The translations under genes and the position numbers were made by a program. A model generated the notes under the pieces. The model was not told the DNA's origin, made no database searches, and was given only the letters and a program-made list of their open reading frames with translations. A stretch of DNA of 14,657 bases from JASEHD01 sp964471945 (GTDB lineage Bacteria; Bacteroidota; Ignavibacteria; UBA10030; SZUA-254): positions 1 through 14,657 of the forward strand of contig CAYYIJ010000061.1 in NCBI GenBank assembly GCA_964471945.1, read 5' to 3'. Within the stretch, counting starts at the first letter, position 1; each line of letters opens with the position of its first letter. Shown in pieces: positions 5,117 to 13,832 of this stretch.

Positions 5117-6996
5117 ATGCTATCTCCTCTCAACTCACGAATTTTCTTTCGTGCTTCGTTAGAATAAATAGAGTTTGGGAAATTTTCAAGTAACTGCTGG
5201 TAAGCTTCGATTGCCTTCATATTATCATTCATTCCGAGTTGATATACTTGGCCTATTTTCATTAATGTGCGATCCTGATAAATTGTTTCAGGATATTCCT
5301 GAAGCACTCGCTCATAGGCAGCGATGGCTTCCGAATATTTATTAATGTGTGTAAGTATATCGCCGATATTAATCGAGGTCTCATCGGCGATATCTGCTTT
5401 TGGATTTTCTTTTAAAATTGATTCGAATGCAATTAATGCTTCTGAATATTTTAACTGTCTCTTCAGAAGATCGGTTTTTGCGAACTGTTTGAGCGCTGAC
5501 TCATTCGATTTGAGATTTTCCTGAATAAAGATTTGAAGACTCAATGCATCGTTAGTTACATTTGCTGTTACATGCGTTGTTAATGTTTGAAGTTTTGTAA
5601 GGGCCTCATTAAACCGTTCTTGAAAGTAGCTGATCTCTGCCAGCCGAAACGCAGCTTGTTCTTTTAACTCATTGAATCCAGAGGCGATTTCGGTCAGAGA
5701 ATTATATTTATTTTCAGCGTTTGTTAAACTGCCTTGAGCAAGATAAACGTCGCCGAGCCGCAAACGACATTCAAAAAGAATGGTTGGAAATCGTATAGAA
5801 TTTTTTTCAAGAGTTTCAAGTGAGGTGCGAGCACCATCTAAATCGAAATGTTTTTCCTGCTGAATTATTGAGACGCGCAGAAGTGAACGTGCTGCCAGCT
5901 CTGTGTTTGGATATTCTAATATCACTTGCCGATAAGCTTCGATTGCACCGGTAAATAAAGAATTCGTTCCTGCAATGGATTGTCTACGGAAAGGATTCCT
6001 CACTCCGAATAATTTCAATGTATCGCTCAAGTCTTCTGACTCTTCGAGGGCACGAGCGTAACCAAATTTGACTTGCGGCATCTGTTGAAAGTTTGGATGT
6101 GTGTTTACAATATCTTTGAATGCTTTTATCGCAACGGTGAATGCTTTTTCTCTCAACGTTCGTTCTGCAAAATTATAAAGCTCTCGTCCACCTGCTTTCA
6201 TCCTTTCATCTATGATTTTGTACACATTGTACGCTCGGTCGAATTGCTTACCTTCCATGAATAGCCATGCGAGGAGCTGCTGATAGGCAACTGTGTAAGG
6301 ATCGGTTTTCAGAGCATCTTCTACTACAAGCGTTGCAGCAGCAATGCCATCTGCCCGGGTTGTATATCCTGAAATGCGGGATTGAACAAGTCCTAAATCG
6401 TTGGGATTTTGACGCACCATTTTTAAATATTCCCGTGTAGCATCAGTATAATTCATCATGATGCTGTACAGGTAAGCTATATCGGAAATGAATAAAGCTG
6501 GATTACCGCAAGTAAGACGTCCGCGTTTATAGAGATCAATTGCACGCTCAAATAGTCTGCTTTGAACCATTGCGCCACCGACTATTTTATATGTTGTCTC
6601 GATTGTCGGTTGAACTGCCACTGCACGATCCCACGCGGAAATTGCAGATGGCTCATCGGAGTTAAGGACGTATACAGAACCAAGCTGGGCAAGCTGCCCA
6701 ATATCTTTCGGTGTTTTACTAAGCCACCGCTGAATCAATGAGATGGCATCGTCATACCGCTTGAGTTGTAAGTAGCCCCGCTTGAGTGATTCAAAAATAG
6801 CAGCCATAGCTGAATCTTTTTCATACACTTCCTCATAGAGTTTTACGGCCGCTTCAAAATTACCTGAGAGTTCATAGCTTTGTGCAAGTCGAATTTTTAT
6901 TTCAATATTAGGTGCTTGTGAATATGAAACAACGGTAATTCCACATAGCAATAAAAAAGCGAAAAAATAGATTTTTCTGAGTAAATTTATCATCAT
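5113..6996 (-). CDS. Exported tetratricopeptide-repeat (TPR) protein
   Basis: This 627-residue protein has a signal peptide (residues 1-26, core 'FFAFLLLCGITVV', likely cleaved at 'SYSQ-AP'). It then consists almost wholly of helical TPR units. The clearest are 33-62 ('RLAQSYELSGNFEAAVKLYEEV'), 70-95, 103-130, 136-160, 171-198, 239-262, 346-364, 411-435, 446-470, 510-532, 542-569 and 578-606. The C-terminal units with 'YPxTxYxxxA' spacing resemble the YbgF/BamD-like class. It probably works as a periplasmic or outer-membrane scaffold; the partner is unknown. It is the first gene of a coupled operon: its stop overlaps the start of the conserved exported protein as ATGA, which suggests stoichiometric production. 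The double ATG at 6996 leaves the exact start open by one codon, and no Shine-Dalgarno is seen. Confidence 0.88.
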   Translation of the reverse strand: MMINLLRKIYFFAFLLLCGITVVSYSQAPNIEIKIRLAQSYELSGNFEAAVKLYEEVYEKDSAMAAIFESLKRGYLQLKRYDDAISLIQRWLSKTPKDIGQLAQLGSVYVLNSDEPSAISAWDRAVAVQPTIETTYKIVGGAMVQSRLFERAIDLYKRGRLTCGNPALFISDIAYLYSIMMNYTDATREYLKMVRQNPNDLGLVQSRISGYTTRADGIAAATLVVEDALKTDPYTVAYQQLLAWLFMEGKQFDRAYNVYKIIDERMKAGGRELYNFAERTLREKAFTVAIKAFKDIVNTHPNFQQMPQVKFGYARALEESEDLSDTLKLFGVRNPFRRQSIAGTNSLFTGAIEAYRQVILEYPNTELAARSLLRVSIIQQEKHFDLDGARTSLETLEKNSIRFPTILFECRLRLGDVYLAQGSLTNAENKYNSLTEIASGFNELKEQAAFRLAEISYFQERFNEALTKLQTLTTHVTANVTNDALSLQIFIQENLKSNESALKQFAKTDLLKRQLKYSEALIAFESILKENPKADIADETSINIGDILTHINKYSEAIAAYERVLQEYPETIYQDRTLMKIGQVYQLGMNDNMKAIEAYQQLLENFPNSIYSNEARKKIRELRGDSI

Positions 6997-7125
6997 AATT
7001 TATTAATATAACAAAAATTGTTTTGAAATGGTTACTTTATAATACTTAAAGATGTTAAGAACTTGATTATGAAAAAAAATCCTTTTAACTTGCAATACAA
7101 TCTAACAACATTAAAGGACTGATTT
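6997..7125. promoter_or_regulatory. Divergent intergenic region between the TPR operon and T9SS cargo gene
   Basis: These 129 bp are very AT-rich and must carry promoters for both directions. TATAAT at 7038-7043 and TTGATT at 7063-7068 are visible on the plus strand. I cannot pair either with a properly spaced partner, nor find a clear Bacteroidota TAnnTTTG box. The individual promoters are therefore left unassigned. Confidence 0.5.
7113..7118 (+). promoter_or_regulatory. Ribosome binding site of the T9SS cargo gene
   Basis: AAAGGA lies 7 nt before the ATG at 7126. It is the clearest Shine-Dalgarno in the window and fixes that start. Confidence 0.75.
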
Positions 7126-10100
7126 ATGCGACAATTATTAATATATCCAGTTGTTCTTATTAGCTTCGTTATCATGTTTATTCTAAATGTTTCAAAAGAG
7201 AAAGACATCATAAAAGAAAATTATAAAAAACGTGGGAGTGGAAGATCTGGTGCACTTGAGGCATTAGATTTTTGGACAGCGGCTCGAGCATATCCAGATA
7301 ATGACATACCACCCGATAAATATATCAAAGCATATCAATCATCGAAATTACAAATCCAGGAGCTTAAAAAAACTTTAAGTGGTGGAAGTATTTGGGACCC
7401 AATTGGTCCGTTGAATCTTCAAGGAAGATCAAAAAGTGTTGCCATAAATCCATTAAATCCAAACATTGTGTATGTAGGAACAGCAAGTGGAGGACTTTTT
7501 CGATCTTACACCGGCGGTTTAGCAAGCGATTGGGAACAAGTACGATTAGGGCATCCGGCGCTTGGCATTTCAGCGATTGTTATACATCCCACAGATACGA
7601 ATATTATTTACCTTGGCACTGGCGAAGTGTATAAAAGTCTCAATGCGACAGGTGGATTAGTTCAGCGAACAACACGAGGTAGTTATGGTATCGGCATTTT
7701 GAAAACAACAAATGGAGGTCTAACGTGGACGAAGTCGCTCGATTGGTCGTACAATCAACGAACCGGTATCCAGGCACTGCGGATGAATCCGAAAAATCCT
7801 AACACCCTGTGGGCGGCAACAACTGAAGGAATTTATAAAACTACAAATGCTGGTGTTTCGTGGGAAGAAAACCAGTACGCTCCAATGACGATGGATATTA
7901 TCATACACTACGATGATACAAATAAGGTTATTGCAAGCATCGGCAATTTTTCATCGAGTCTAACTTTTCGCACAACGAATGGAGGTGCTAACTGGTCAAG
8001 TTCACCACTTTCTGGCTACACCGGTAAAACAATTCTCGATGTTTATAAAACAAATCCCGATATTGTTTATGCAAGCGCCGCCGATAGCACAACGGGTGTT
8101 GGTGCTTTGTATCAGTCTACAAATTTTGGAGTAAGCTGGACCAAACTAAAAGACTATTATAATACGGGACAGCTTTTAGGAGTACAAGGATGGTATTCTC
8201 ATTTTGTTGCGGTTCATCCAAACGATTCGAGCATCATTATCCATAACGGTGTCAGACGTAGTAAATCCACCGATGGCGGAGCTACGTTTGCATCGGTCGG
8301 AAGCGGTTATGCAGACAATCATTCTTTTGCAGTTCACCCAACAGATCCAAATCTAATTTATGTCGTCAATGACGACGGCGTATATCGCTCTACAGATTTT
8401 GGTAGTTCTTATGTGAATGTTGGGTTTGGCATGCAATCGGGGCAATTTTATGGAGGCTTCTCTTGTTCAGCAACAGATTCGTTGCTGGCATTAGGGCAAT
8501 CACAAGATCATATTCCGGGTTATCGATATTTAGGATCTAATATCTGGGATCATGGAAGTGCTGTTGATGAAGTAGGATGGACTGCCATCGATCAAACGAA
8601 TGATAATATAATGTATGCCGGTTATCGGTTTGGGCAAGCAATTTACAAATCTACTAATCGTGGTGTGTCATTCGCCTGGGCAGGTAGTTTTACCGCAGGG
8701 TCTTGGAATTCCCCCTTCGTCGTCTCAAAGTCGCATCCCAATATTTTATATTTCGGGACGTATAAAGTTTACAAATCGGTTAACAATGCTGGAAGTTGGA
8801 CTATTACCAATAACAATAATAATATTGATGTTAATCCGGCTCTTTCTATGGCAATGTCTGCAACAAACCCAGACACTGTATATGTTGGTACAGCTCCGAT
8901 AGCAGCGGTTGCGCGCGTCTATCGCACTACTAATGGTGGAACGTCGTGGACTAATGTTACTGGAACACTTCCTAATCGTTACCCGATAGATATGACAGTT
9001 GACCCGCAGGATTCTCGCGTTGTGTATGTTGCATTTGGAGGATTTGGCTCCGGACATCTTTATAAATCCACCGACGCAGGCACAAGTTGGACAGACGTAA
9101 CAGGTACGCTACCCGACGTTCCAACAACAGCAGTGATCGTCGATCCATTAAAATCGAATGTCGTTTATGTGGGTAATGATATCGGTGTTTACGTTTCAAC
9201 TAATGGTGGAGCAAGCTGGTCTGACTTCAGCGAGGGGCTTCCCGACGCTGTTATTGTTGCTGACCTTACGATATCGCCATCAAATCGTGTTTTGCGAGTC
9301 GCAACTCATGGTAATGGTGTATGGGAGCGAAAGATGATGTATGAGCTTCCCAATGATTACTTCGATTATAAAGTTGCAACTTTGAATTCACCGATTGATG
9401 GATCTCAACATACACTTGGAAATATGATTGCGCCGATCCGAATAACATTGAGAAACCTAAGCGCACAAGCGCAAGCAGATTCTTTCGATGTGAAATATCG
9501 AATCTTGTTCCAAAACTCTGAAGTCTTCTCGTCAACAAAGCGTGTTTCCCGGCTTGCAATCGGAGAATCTCGTCAAATTACTTTCGATGGTAGTTTTATA
9601 CCTACTCAAGATGGTGTTCATTCTCTTCAAGCAATTTTAATGGCTTCAGATTATAATCCAAGCAATGATACTCTGAACGGATCAATGAGCGTTATTTTAC
9701 CATCTACCGTTGCTTATTGGACTGTGAATAAAATATATTCACCATACACGGAAATAGTTGGTGGCTCACCGGGTCCAGTGGGCGATGATGTGCAGATGAA
9801 TATTGCGTTGCCATTCACTTTTATATATGACAATTACACTTACGAAAAAGCTCAGATTAGTACAAATGGGTGGTTAGAATTGGGAATGGGAGAAATTGGT
9901 ACATTAAGAGGTTTATCTTCTGAAGGGCAACTAGGATTGTACTTTAAATATGTTCTCGGTTCTAATGAGAAACCCACAAAAGTTTTAGCCCCTTGGAATA
10001 CCGACCTCGATACAAGAAATACCGAAGGTGTAATATCATATACTTCGCAGGGCAGTACACCAAATCGAATATTCATCGTACAATGGAAACACATGCCATA

Positions 10101-11493
10101 TTATGATGGAGGAACAACACTACATCTTAATTTTCAGATTAAGCTTTATGAAACATCGAACATAGCTGAATATTGCTATGGTGCGGTTGAGGCAGGCACT
10201 TTTTCCGGTGCGGGCGCTTCTATGGGATTGAAAGATTATATCGGCGGCGACTTTAGATATTATGACATTTCACAAGGAGGAACGGGATATGCAAGCAATG
10301 TAAAAACTAATTTATCACCACTTACTGGTTGGCCCGGTGCGGATAGCTGTTTCCAAATTAATACTAACATGACCGGCATAACCATGTCATTAATGGCGGG
10401 CTGGAATCTTGTTTCTCTGCCAGTAACCTGTAGTGACCATAGTATTTCCAAAGTATTTCCATCTGCTTTTGGCAGATATGCATTCGAATACAGTGGTTCT
10501 TACAAGCCAGTTGATTCGTTAAGTTATGGAAAAGGTTTCTGGATTAAGATCCCCACCGCTACTAATCTATTGATACCCGGAACAGAATTACAACAAGTTT
10601 CGGTTGATCTATCTGCGGGGTGGAATATGATTGGATCAGTCGATCACGAAGTATCCGCGCCGAGCGGTGAAAATATTGTGGGCCCTGTTTTCGGTTATAA
10701 TACAAGCGGCTATGAACCTGTTACAACACTTATACCCGGAAGCGGATATTGGGTGAAAGCACGAACAAGCAGCACAATTATTTTGGGATCTCAATCTGTT
10801 CCGAAAGAAGTTGACAATGTTATTAACTCGTGTAATAGCATCACGATCGTCAATAAGCTAAATAAAATGCAAACACTGTATTTTACCGAAATAGGGGATA
10901 GATATATAAATATAGAAGATTATGAATTGCCACCGCTACTGCCTGGCGAGTTGTTTGATGTCCGTTTTGGCAGTCAAAGAATGCTTGAAGTTTATCCGAA
11001 AGATTTGAACGGAGATATCGTCCATGCAATTCAAATGCAGTCACCTGTATATCCAATGATAATTTCCTATAAGATTAATAATTCGGGTGATAAAAATTTC
11101 ATTTTAGAAGAAATGGCAAACAATGAAATTATCGCCTCCCATAAATTATCAAGTGAGGGCAAGATAATCATAACGAAAGGAAACGAGCAAACCCTGCGAT
11201 TAAAGATAACTGGAGGAAAGCAAATACCGATACAATTTGCACTCAAGCAAAATTATCCTAATCCATTCAACCCAACAACGACGATCTCATTTGATGTTCC
11301 AATAAAAAGCAATGTAACACTGATTGTTTATGACATTCTTGGGAAAGAGGTGATGAAGTTAGTTGAAGCCAAATACGAACCGGGCTCTCACACCATCGAA
11401 ACCGATTTAAGCAAGTTAGCATCGGGTGTATATCTTTACAGGTTAAAAGCAAACAGCTTTGTTTCTGTGAAGAAGATGTTATTAACAAAATAA
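7126..11493 (+). CDS. Secreted Asp-box beta-propeller protein with T9SS sorting domain
   Basis: This 1455-residue protein has an N-terminal hydrophobic signal (6-21) without an obvious AxA site. A pro-region follows (about 35-90), with 'RAYPDNDIPPDKY', and then a propeller region (about 90-740). The latter carries eleven Asp-box/BNR motifs (S/T-x-D/N-x-G-x-x-W), at 193, 238, 282, 330, 380, 421, 508, 550, 600, 647 and 690. The repeats alternate with 'NPNxVYVGT' strands as in VPS10/sortilin-like and xyloglucanase-type propellers. Next are a CARDB-like segment (about 745-858), a beta-rich domain (862-1080), a duplicated 'AGWN...GFWIK / AGWN...GYWVK' module (1090-1211) and the type A sorting domain (1363-1455). 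Passage through the Sec and T9SS systems to the cell surface follows from this. No catalytic residues can be assigned; glycan binding, adhesion or hydrolysis are all possible. It is transcribed alone. Confidence 0.9.
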   Translation: MRQLLIYPVVLISFVIMFILNVSKEKDIIKENYKKRGSGRSGALEALDFWTAARAYPDNDIPPDKYIKAYQSSKLQIQELKKTLSGGSIWDPIGPLNLQGRSKSVAINPLNPNIVYVGTASGGLFRSYTGGLASDWEQVRLGHPALGISAIVIHPTDTNIIYLGTGEVYKSLNATGGLVQRTTRGSYGIGILKTTNGGLTWTKSLDWSYNQRTGIQALRMNPKNPNTLWAATTEGIYKTTNAGVSWEENQYAPMTMDIIIHYDDTNKVIASIGNFSSSLTFRTTNGGANWSSSPLSGYTGKTILDVYKTNPDIVYASAADSTTGVGALYQSTNFGVSWTKLKDYYNTGQLLGVQGWYSHFVAVHPNDSSIIIHNGVRRSKSTDGGATFASVGSGYADNHSFAVHPTDPNLIYVVNDDGVYRSTDFGSSYVNVGFGMQSGQFYGGFSCSATDSLLALGQSQDHIPGYRYLGSNIWDHGSAVDEVGWTAIDQTNDNIMYAGYRFGQAIYKSTNRGVSFAWAGSFTAGSWNSPFVVSKSHPNILYFGTYKVYKSVNNAGSWTITNNNNNIDVNPALSMAMSATNPDTVYVGTAPIAAVARVYRTTNGGTSWTNVTGTLPNRYPIDMTVDPQDSRVVYVAFGGFGSGHLYKSTDAGTSWTDVTGTLPDVPTTAVIVDPLKSNVVYVGNDIGVYVSTNGGASWSDFSEGLPDAVIVADLTISPSNRVLRVATHGNGVWERKMMYELPNDYFDYKVATLNSPIDGSQHTLGNMIAPIRITLRNLSAQAQADSFDVKYRILFQNSEVFSSTKRVSRLAIGESRQITFDGSFIPTQDGVHSLQAILMASDYNPSNDTLNGSMSVILPSTVAYWTVNKIYSPYTEIVGGSPGPVGDDVQMNIALPFTFIYDNYTYEKAQISTNGWLELGMGEIGTLRGLSSEGQLGLYFKYVLGSNEKPTKVLAPWNTDLDTRNTEGVISYTSQGSTPNRIFIVQWKHMPYYDGGTTLHLNFQIKLYETSNIAEYCYGAVEAGTFSGAGASMGLKDYIGGDFRYYDISQGGTGYASNVKTNLSPLTGWPGADSCFQINTNMTGITMSLMAGWNLVSLPVTCSDHSISKVFPSAFGRYAFEYSGSYKPVDSLSYGKGFWIKIPTATNLLIPGTELQQVSVDLSAGWNMIGSVDHEVSAPSGENIVGPVFGYNTSGYEPVTTLIPGSGYWVKARTSSTIILGSQSVPKEVDNVINSCNSITIVNKLNKMQTLYFTEIGDRYINIEDYELPPLLPGELFDVRFGSQRMLEVYPKDLNGDIVHAIQMQSPVYPMIISYKINNSGDKNFILEEMANNEIIASHKLSSEGKIIITKGNEQTLRLKITGGKQIPIQFALKQNYPNPFNPTTTISFDVPIKSNVTLIVYDILGKEVMKLVEAKYEPGSHTIETDLSKLASGVYLYRLKANSFVSVKKMLLTK
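11212..11490 (+). other. T9SS type A C-terminal sorting domain (within the CDS)
   Basis: The last 93 residues contain 'FALKQNYPNPFNPTTTISFD', 'VTLIVYDILGKEV', 'PGSHTIE', 'LASGVYLYRLKA' and the final 'KKMLLTK'. This is the standard order of the type IX sorting signal. It is normally cleaved on passage through the outer membrane, with the cargo attached to the surface or released. Confidence 0.95.
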
Positions 11494-11611
11494 TAATGCC
11501 ATCACATTATCCTCGGATCGCAAAATCATATTTCAGAGTGCTTGGTTGAAGATTTCCTTCGGCTTGTGCGTAATTGTCCGAACTATGATTTTCATGATTG
11601 AGGGATTATTA

Positions 11612-12877
11612 TTATCCAATCACCTCAAATCCAGTATACTTGTGCAGAACTTTCGGGATAATTATTTTTCCTTCCGGCGTCTGGTAATGTTCGATAAGTG
11701 CTGCAACAACTCGTGGAAGCGCTAAGCCCGAACCATTTAATGTGTGAACAAATTCCGGTTTCCCCTCACCCCGCGTTCGGAAACGGATATTCATTCGTCT
11801 CGCCTGAAAAGCTTCAAAGTTACTGATTGATGAAACCTCGAGCCATCGCTGTTGCCCAATCGCCCAAACTTCGAGATCGTACTTTTTTGATTGAGTGAAA
11901 CCCATATCGCCTGTGCACATGAGAAGAGTGTGATAATGCAAACCCAACTTCTGGAGAAGCAGCTCAGCATCTTCACGCAGCCCTTCAAACTCGATGTAAG
12001 ATAGTGCCGGGTGAACAAACTTCACAAGTTCAACTTTATCAAATTGATGAATACGGTTTAATCCCCGTACATCTTTACCGTACGATCCAGCTTCGCGTCG
12101 GAAACATGGTGTGTATGCACAATATTTTACCGGAAGTTGATCTTCTTTCAGAATTTCGTCTCGGTGAATGTTTGTTACCGGTACTTCGGCAGTCGGAACG
12201 AGATAAAGATCATCTTTAGTTGCAACATACATTAAATCTTCCTTATCAGGAAGTTGTCCAGTACCTGTAGCACTATCAGCATTAACCATAAGTGGTGGCT
12301 GAACTTCCGTGTATCCTCCTTTCAAAGCTTCATCAAGGAAGAAGTTGATAAGAGCTCGTTGAAGTTGTGCGCCTTTACATTTGTAAAGTGGAAATCCGGT
12401 GCCTGTTATTTTTACACCTCGCTCGAAATCGATTATTTCAAGTGCCTGGGCTATCTCCCAGTGGGGTTTAGGTTTGAAGTCGATCACCGCCGGCTCGCCC
12501 CACTTGGCAATCTCCTGATTATCGGTTTGTAATCTACCGACTGGAACAGATGGATGCGGAATGTTTGGAATTGTTAGCAATAATGGGTTTAATATTTTTT
12601 CAGTTTCTCCGATTTGATCGTCAAGCGATTTAATCTGTATCTTTACATCATCCATTTGTGTTATGGCTGCGGAGGCATCTTTTTTATCACGTTTTAACTT
12701 TCCGATTTCTTCTGATACAACATTGCGTTTGTTCTTCAATGCTTCAACCTTTTGAAGAAGATCTCGGCGTTGAGCATCGAGTTTTAATGCTTCATCAATA
12801 TTGTCTTCGGCACCTTTTTTGCGAATACCTTCTTTTACTAATTCGGGGTGCTCCCGAATGAATTTTATATCTAACAT
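11612..12877 (-). CDS. serS: Seryl-tRNA synthetase
   Basis: This 421-residue protein is full length for the family. The N-terminal tRNA-binding arm is a long antiparallel coiled coil (about 26-100; charged heptads from 'DEALKLDAQRRDLLQKVEALKNKR'). The class II catalytic core carries the serine-binding 'TAEVP' (229-233), motif 2 'CFRREAGSYGKDVRGLNRIHQF' (258-279), the 'EVSSISNFEAFQARR' segment (347-361) and motif 3 'NGSGLALPR' (381-389). It charges tRNA-Ser with serine in the cytoplasm. GGAAG lies just before the ATG at 12877, which also matches the conserved 'MLDIKFIREHPE' start. It is the last gene of the dapD-rmlD-serS cluster, 14 bp after the reductase. It faces the T9SS gene across 118 bp, in which I see no convincing intrinsic terminator. 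Confidence 0.98.
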   Translation of the reverse strand: MLDIKFIREHPELVKEGIRKKGAEDNIDEALKLDAQRRDLLQKVEALKNKRNVVSEEIGKLKRDKKDASAAITQMDDVKIQIKSLDDQIGETEKILNPLLLTIPNIPHPSVPVGRLQTDNQEIAKWGEPAVIDFKPKPHWEIAQALEIIDFERGVKITGTGFPLYKCKGAQLQRALINFFLDEALKGGYTEVQPPLMVNADSATGTGQLPDKEDLMYVATKDDLYLVPTAEVPVTNIHRDEILKEDQLPVKYCAYTPCFRREAGSYGKDVRGLNRIHQFDKVELVKFVHPALSYIEFEGLREDAELLLQKLGLHYHTLLMCTGDMGFTQSKKYDLEVWAIGQQRWLEVSSISNFEAFQARRMNIRFRTRGEGKPEFVHTLNGSGLALPRVVAALIEHYQTPEGKIIIPKVLHKYTGFEVIG

Positions 12878-12891
12878 ATGATTTAACTTCC

Positions 12892-13824
12892 TTATTTCGG
12901 ATTTTTATTATTTTCAGGTTGATCGACGAAAGCTTCTAATTGATTTTTAAAGATTGTCAATCCATGAGAAACATTCGACATTTTTATCCCCAATTCTGTT
13001 TCTGCCTTCAATGTAATCAATCCTGATTTTAATGGGCGCGGGGCTAGTTGTTTAAAATTTGTTGATTTCACGGGCGCTATCAATTTCTTATTGAAATTGA
13101 AAATCTGCGCCAGCGTTAATGCAAAATCATACCTACTAACTATCTCAGCGCCTGCTATATGGTACGTACCAATTTTTTCAAGTTCGATGATTTTTAAAAT
13201 TGCGTAAGCTAGATCATCGGCAAGCGTGGGATTACCAAATTGGTCGTCTACAACATTGATTTGTTTTTTTTCACTTAAATTTTTGTAAAGCCACAAAGCG
13301 AAATTTTTTTTAACGTTAAATCCAAAACCGTAAAGAACCATCGTTCGAATAATTGTTGCCGGTATACCACTTGTTAATAAGAGGTTTTCGCTTGCCAATT
13401 TGGTTCGTCCATAGTAACTAATTGGATTCGGGCGATCAATCTCGGTGTATGGACCATGAGAACCATCAAAAACATAATCCGTTGAGAGATGGACAATCTG
13501 TCCACCAACGAGCTTCGCAGCGTAAATTAGATTTTCAACACTTCCAACATTCACCTGCCATGCAAGACCACGTTCTTTTTCGCACAGATCGACATCGGTC
13601 ACCGCGGCTGTATGTACAATGAGGTTCGGCTCGAATTCATCAACGAGTTTTCTGATCTCCTGACGCCTTGTGAGATCAAGTTGACGATACGGAATTATTT
13701 CTCGATCGAAAACGGACTGCTCCTCTACCGAAGTAATCAATAATCGGTAATTAGTTCTTGAAAGAAGCTCGATTGTTTTTTGCCCTAATAAACCGTTACT
13801 TCCGGTGATAAGGATGCGCTTCAT
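12892..13824 (-). CDS. rmlD: dTDP-4-dehydrorhamnose reductase family (RmlD-like) protein
   Basis: This 310-residue extended short-chain dehydrogenase/reductase has the N-terminal NAD(P)-binding 'ITGSNGLLG' (6-14), 'HTAAVTDVDLCE' (71-82), the catalytic 'STDYVFDG' (114-121) and Tyr138-xxx-Lys142 in 'SYYGRTKLASE'. The 'DDQFGNPT' block (193-200) is typical of RmlD. The family reduces dTDP-4-keto-rhamnose to dTDP-rhamnose for surface polysaccharides. No rmlA, rmlB or rmlC lies in the window, so the assignment is at family level and another sugar-nucleotide reductase role remains possible. It starts 8 bp after dapD and ends 14 bp before serS, so it is very likely cotranscribed with them. The C-terminal 'PENNKNPK' is a short polar tail. 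Confidence 0.85.
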   Translation of the reverse strand: MKRILITGSNGLLGQKTIELLSRTNYRLLITSVEEQSVFDREIIPYRQLDLTRRQEIRKLVDEFEPNLIVHTAAVTDVDLCEKERGLAWQVNVGSVENLIYAAKLVGGQIVHLSTDYVFDGSHGPYTEIDRPNPISYYGRTKLASENLLLTSGIPATIIRTMVLYGFGFNVKKNFALWLYKNLSEKKQINVVDDQFGNPTLADDLAYAILKIIELEKIGTYHIAGAEIVSRYDFALTLAQIFNFNKKLIAPVKSTNFKQLAPRPLKSGLITLKAETELGIKMSNVSHGLTIFKNQLEAFVDQPENNKNPK

Positions 13825-13832
13825 GGATGTGT

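Noticed and set aside
8746..9199. Long minus-strand open frames inside the T9SS cargo gene
   Set aside because: They are antisense to a well-supported repeat protein, have no recognisable domains, and follow its repeat periodicity.
11494..11611. An intrinsic terminator between the T9SS gene and serS
   Set aside because: Only 4-bp stems such as GAAG...CTTC and ATGA...TCAT are present, with no T-run after them.
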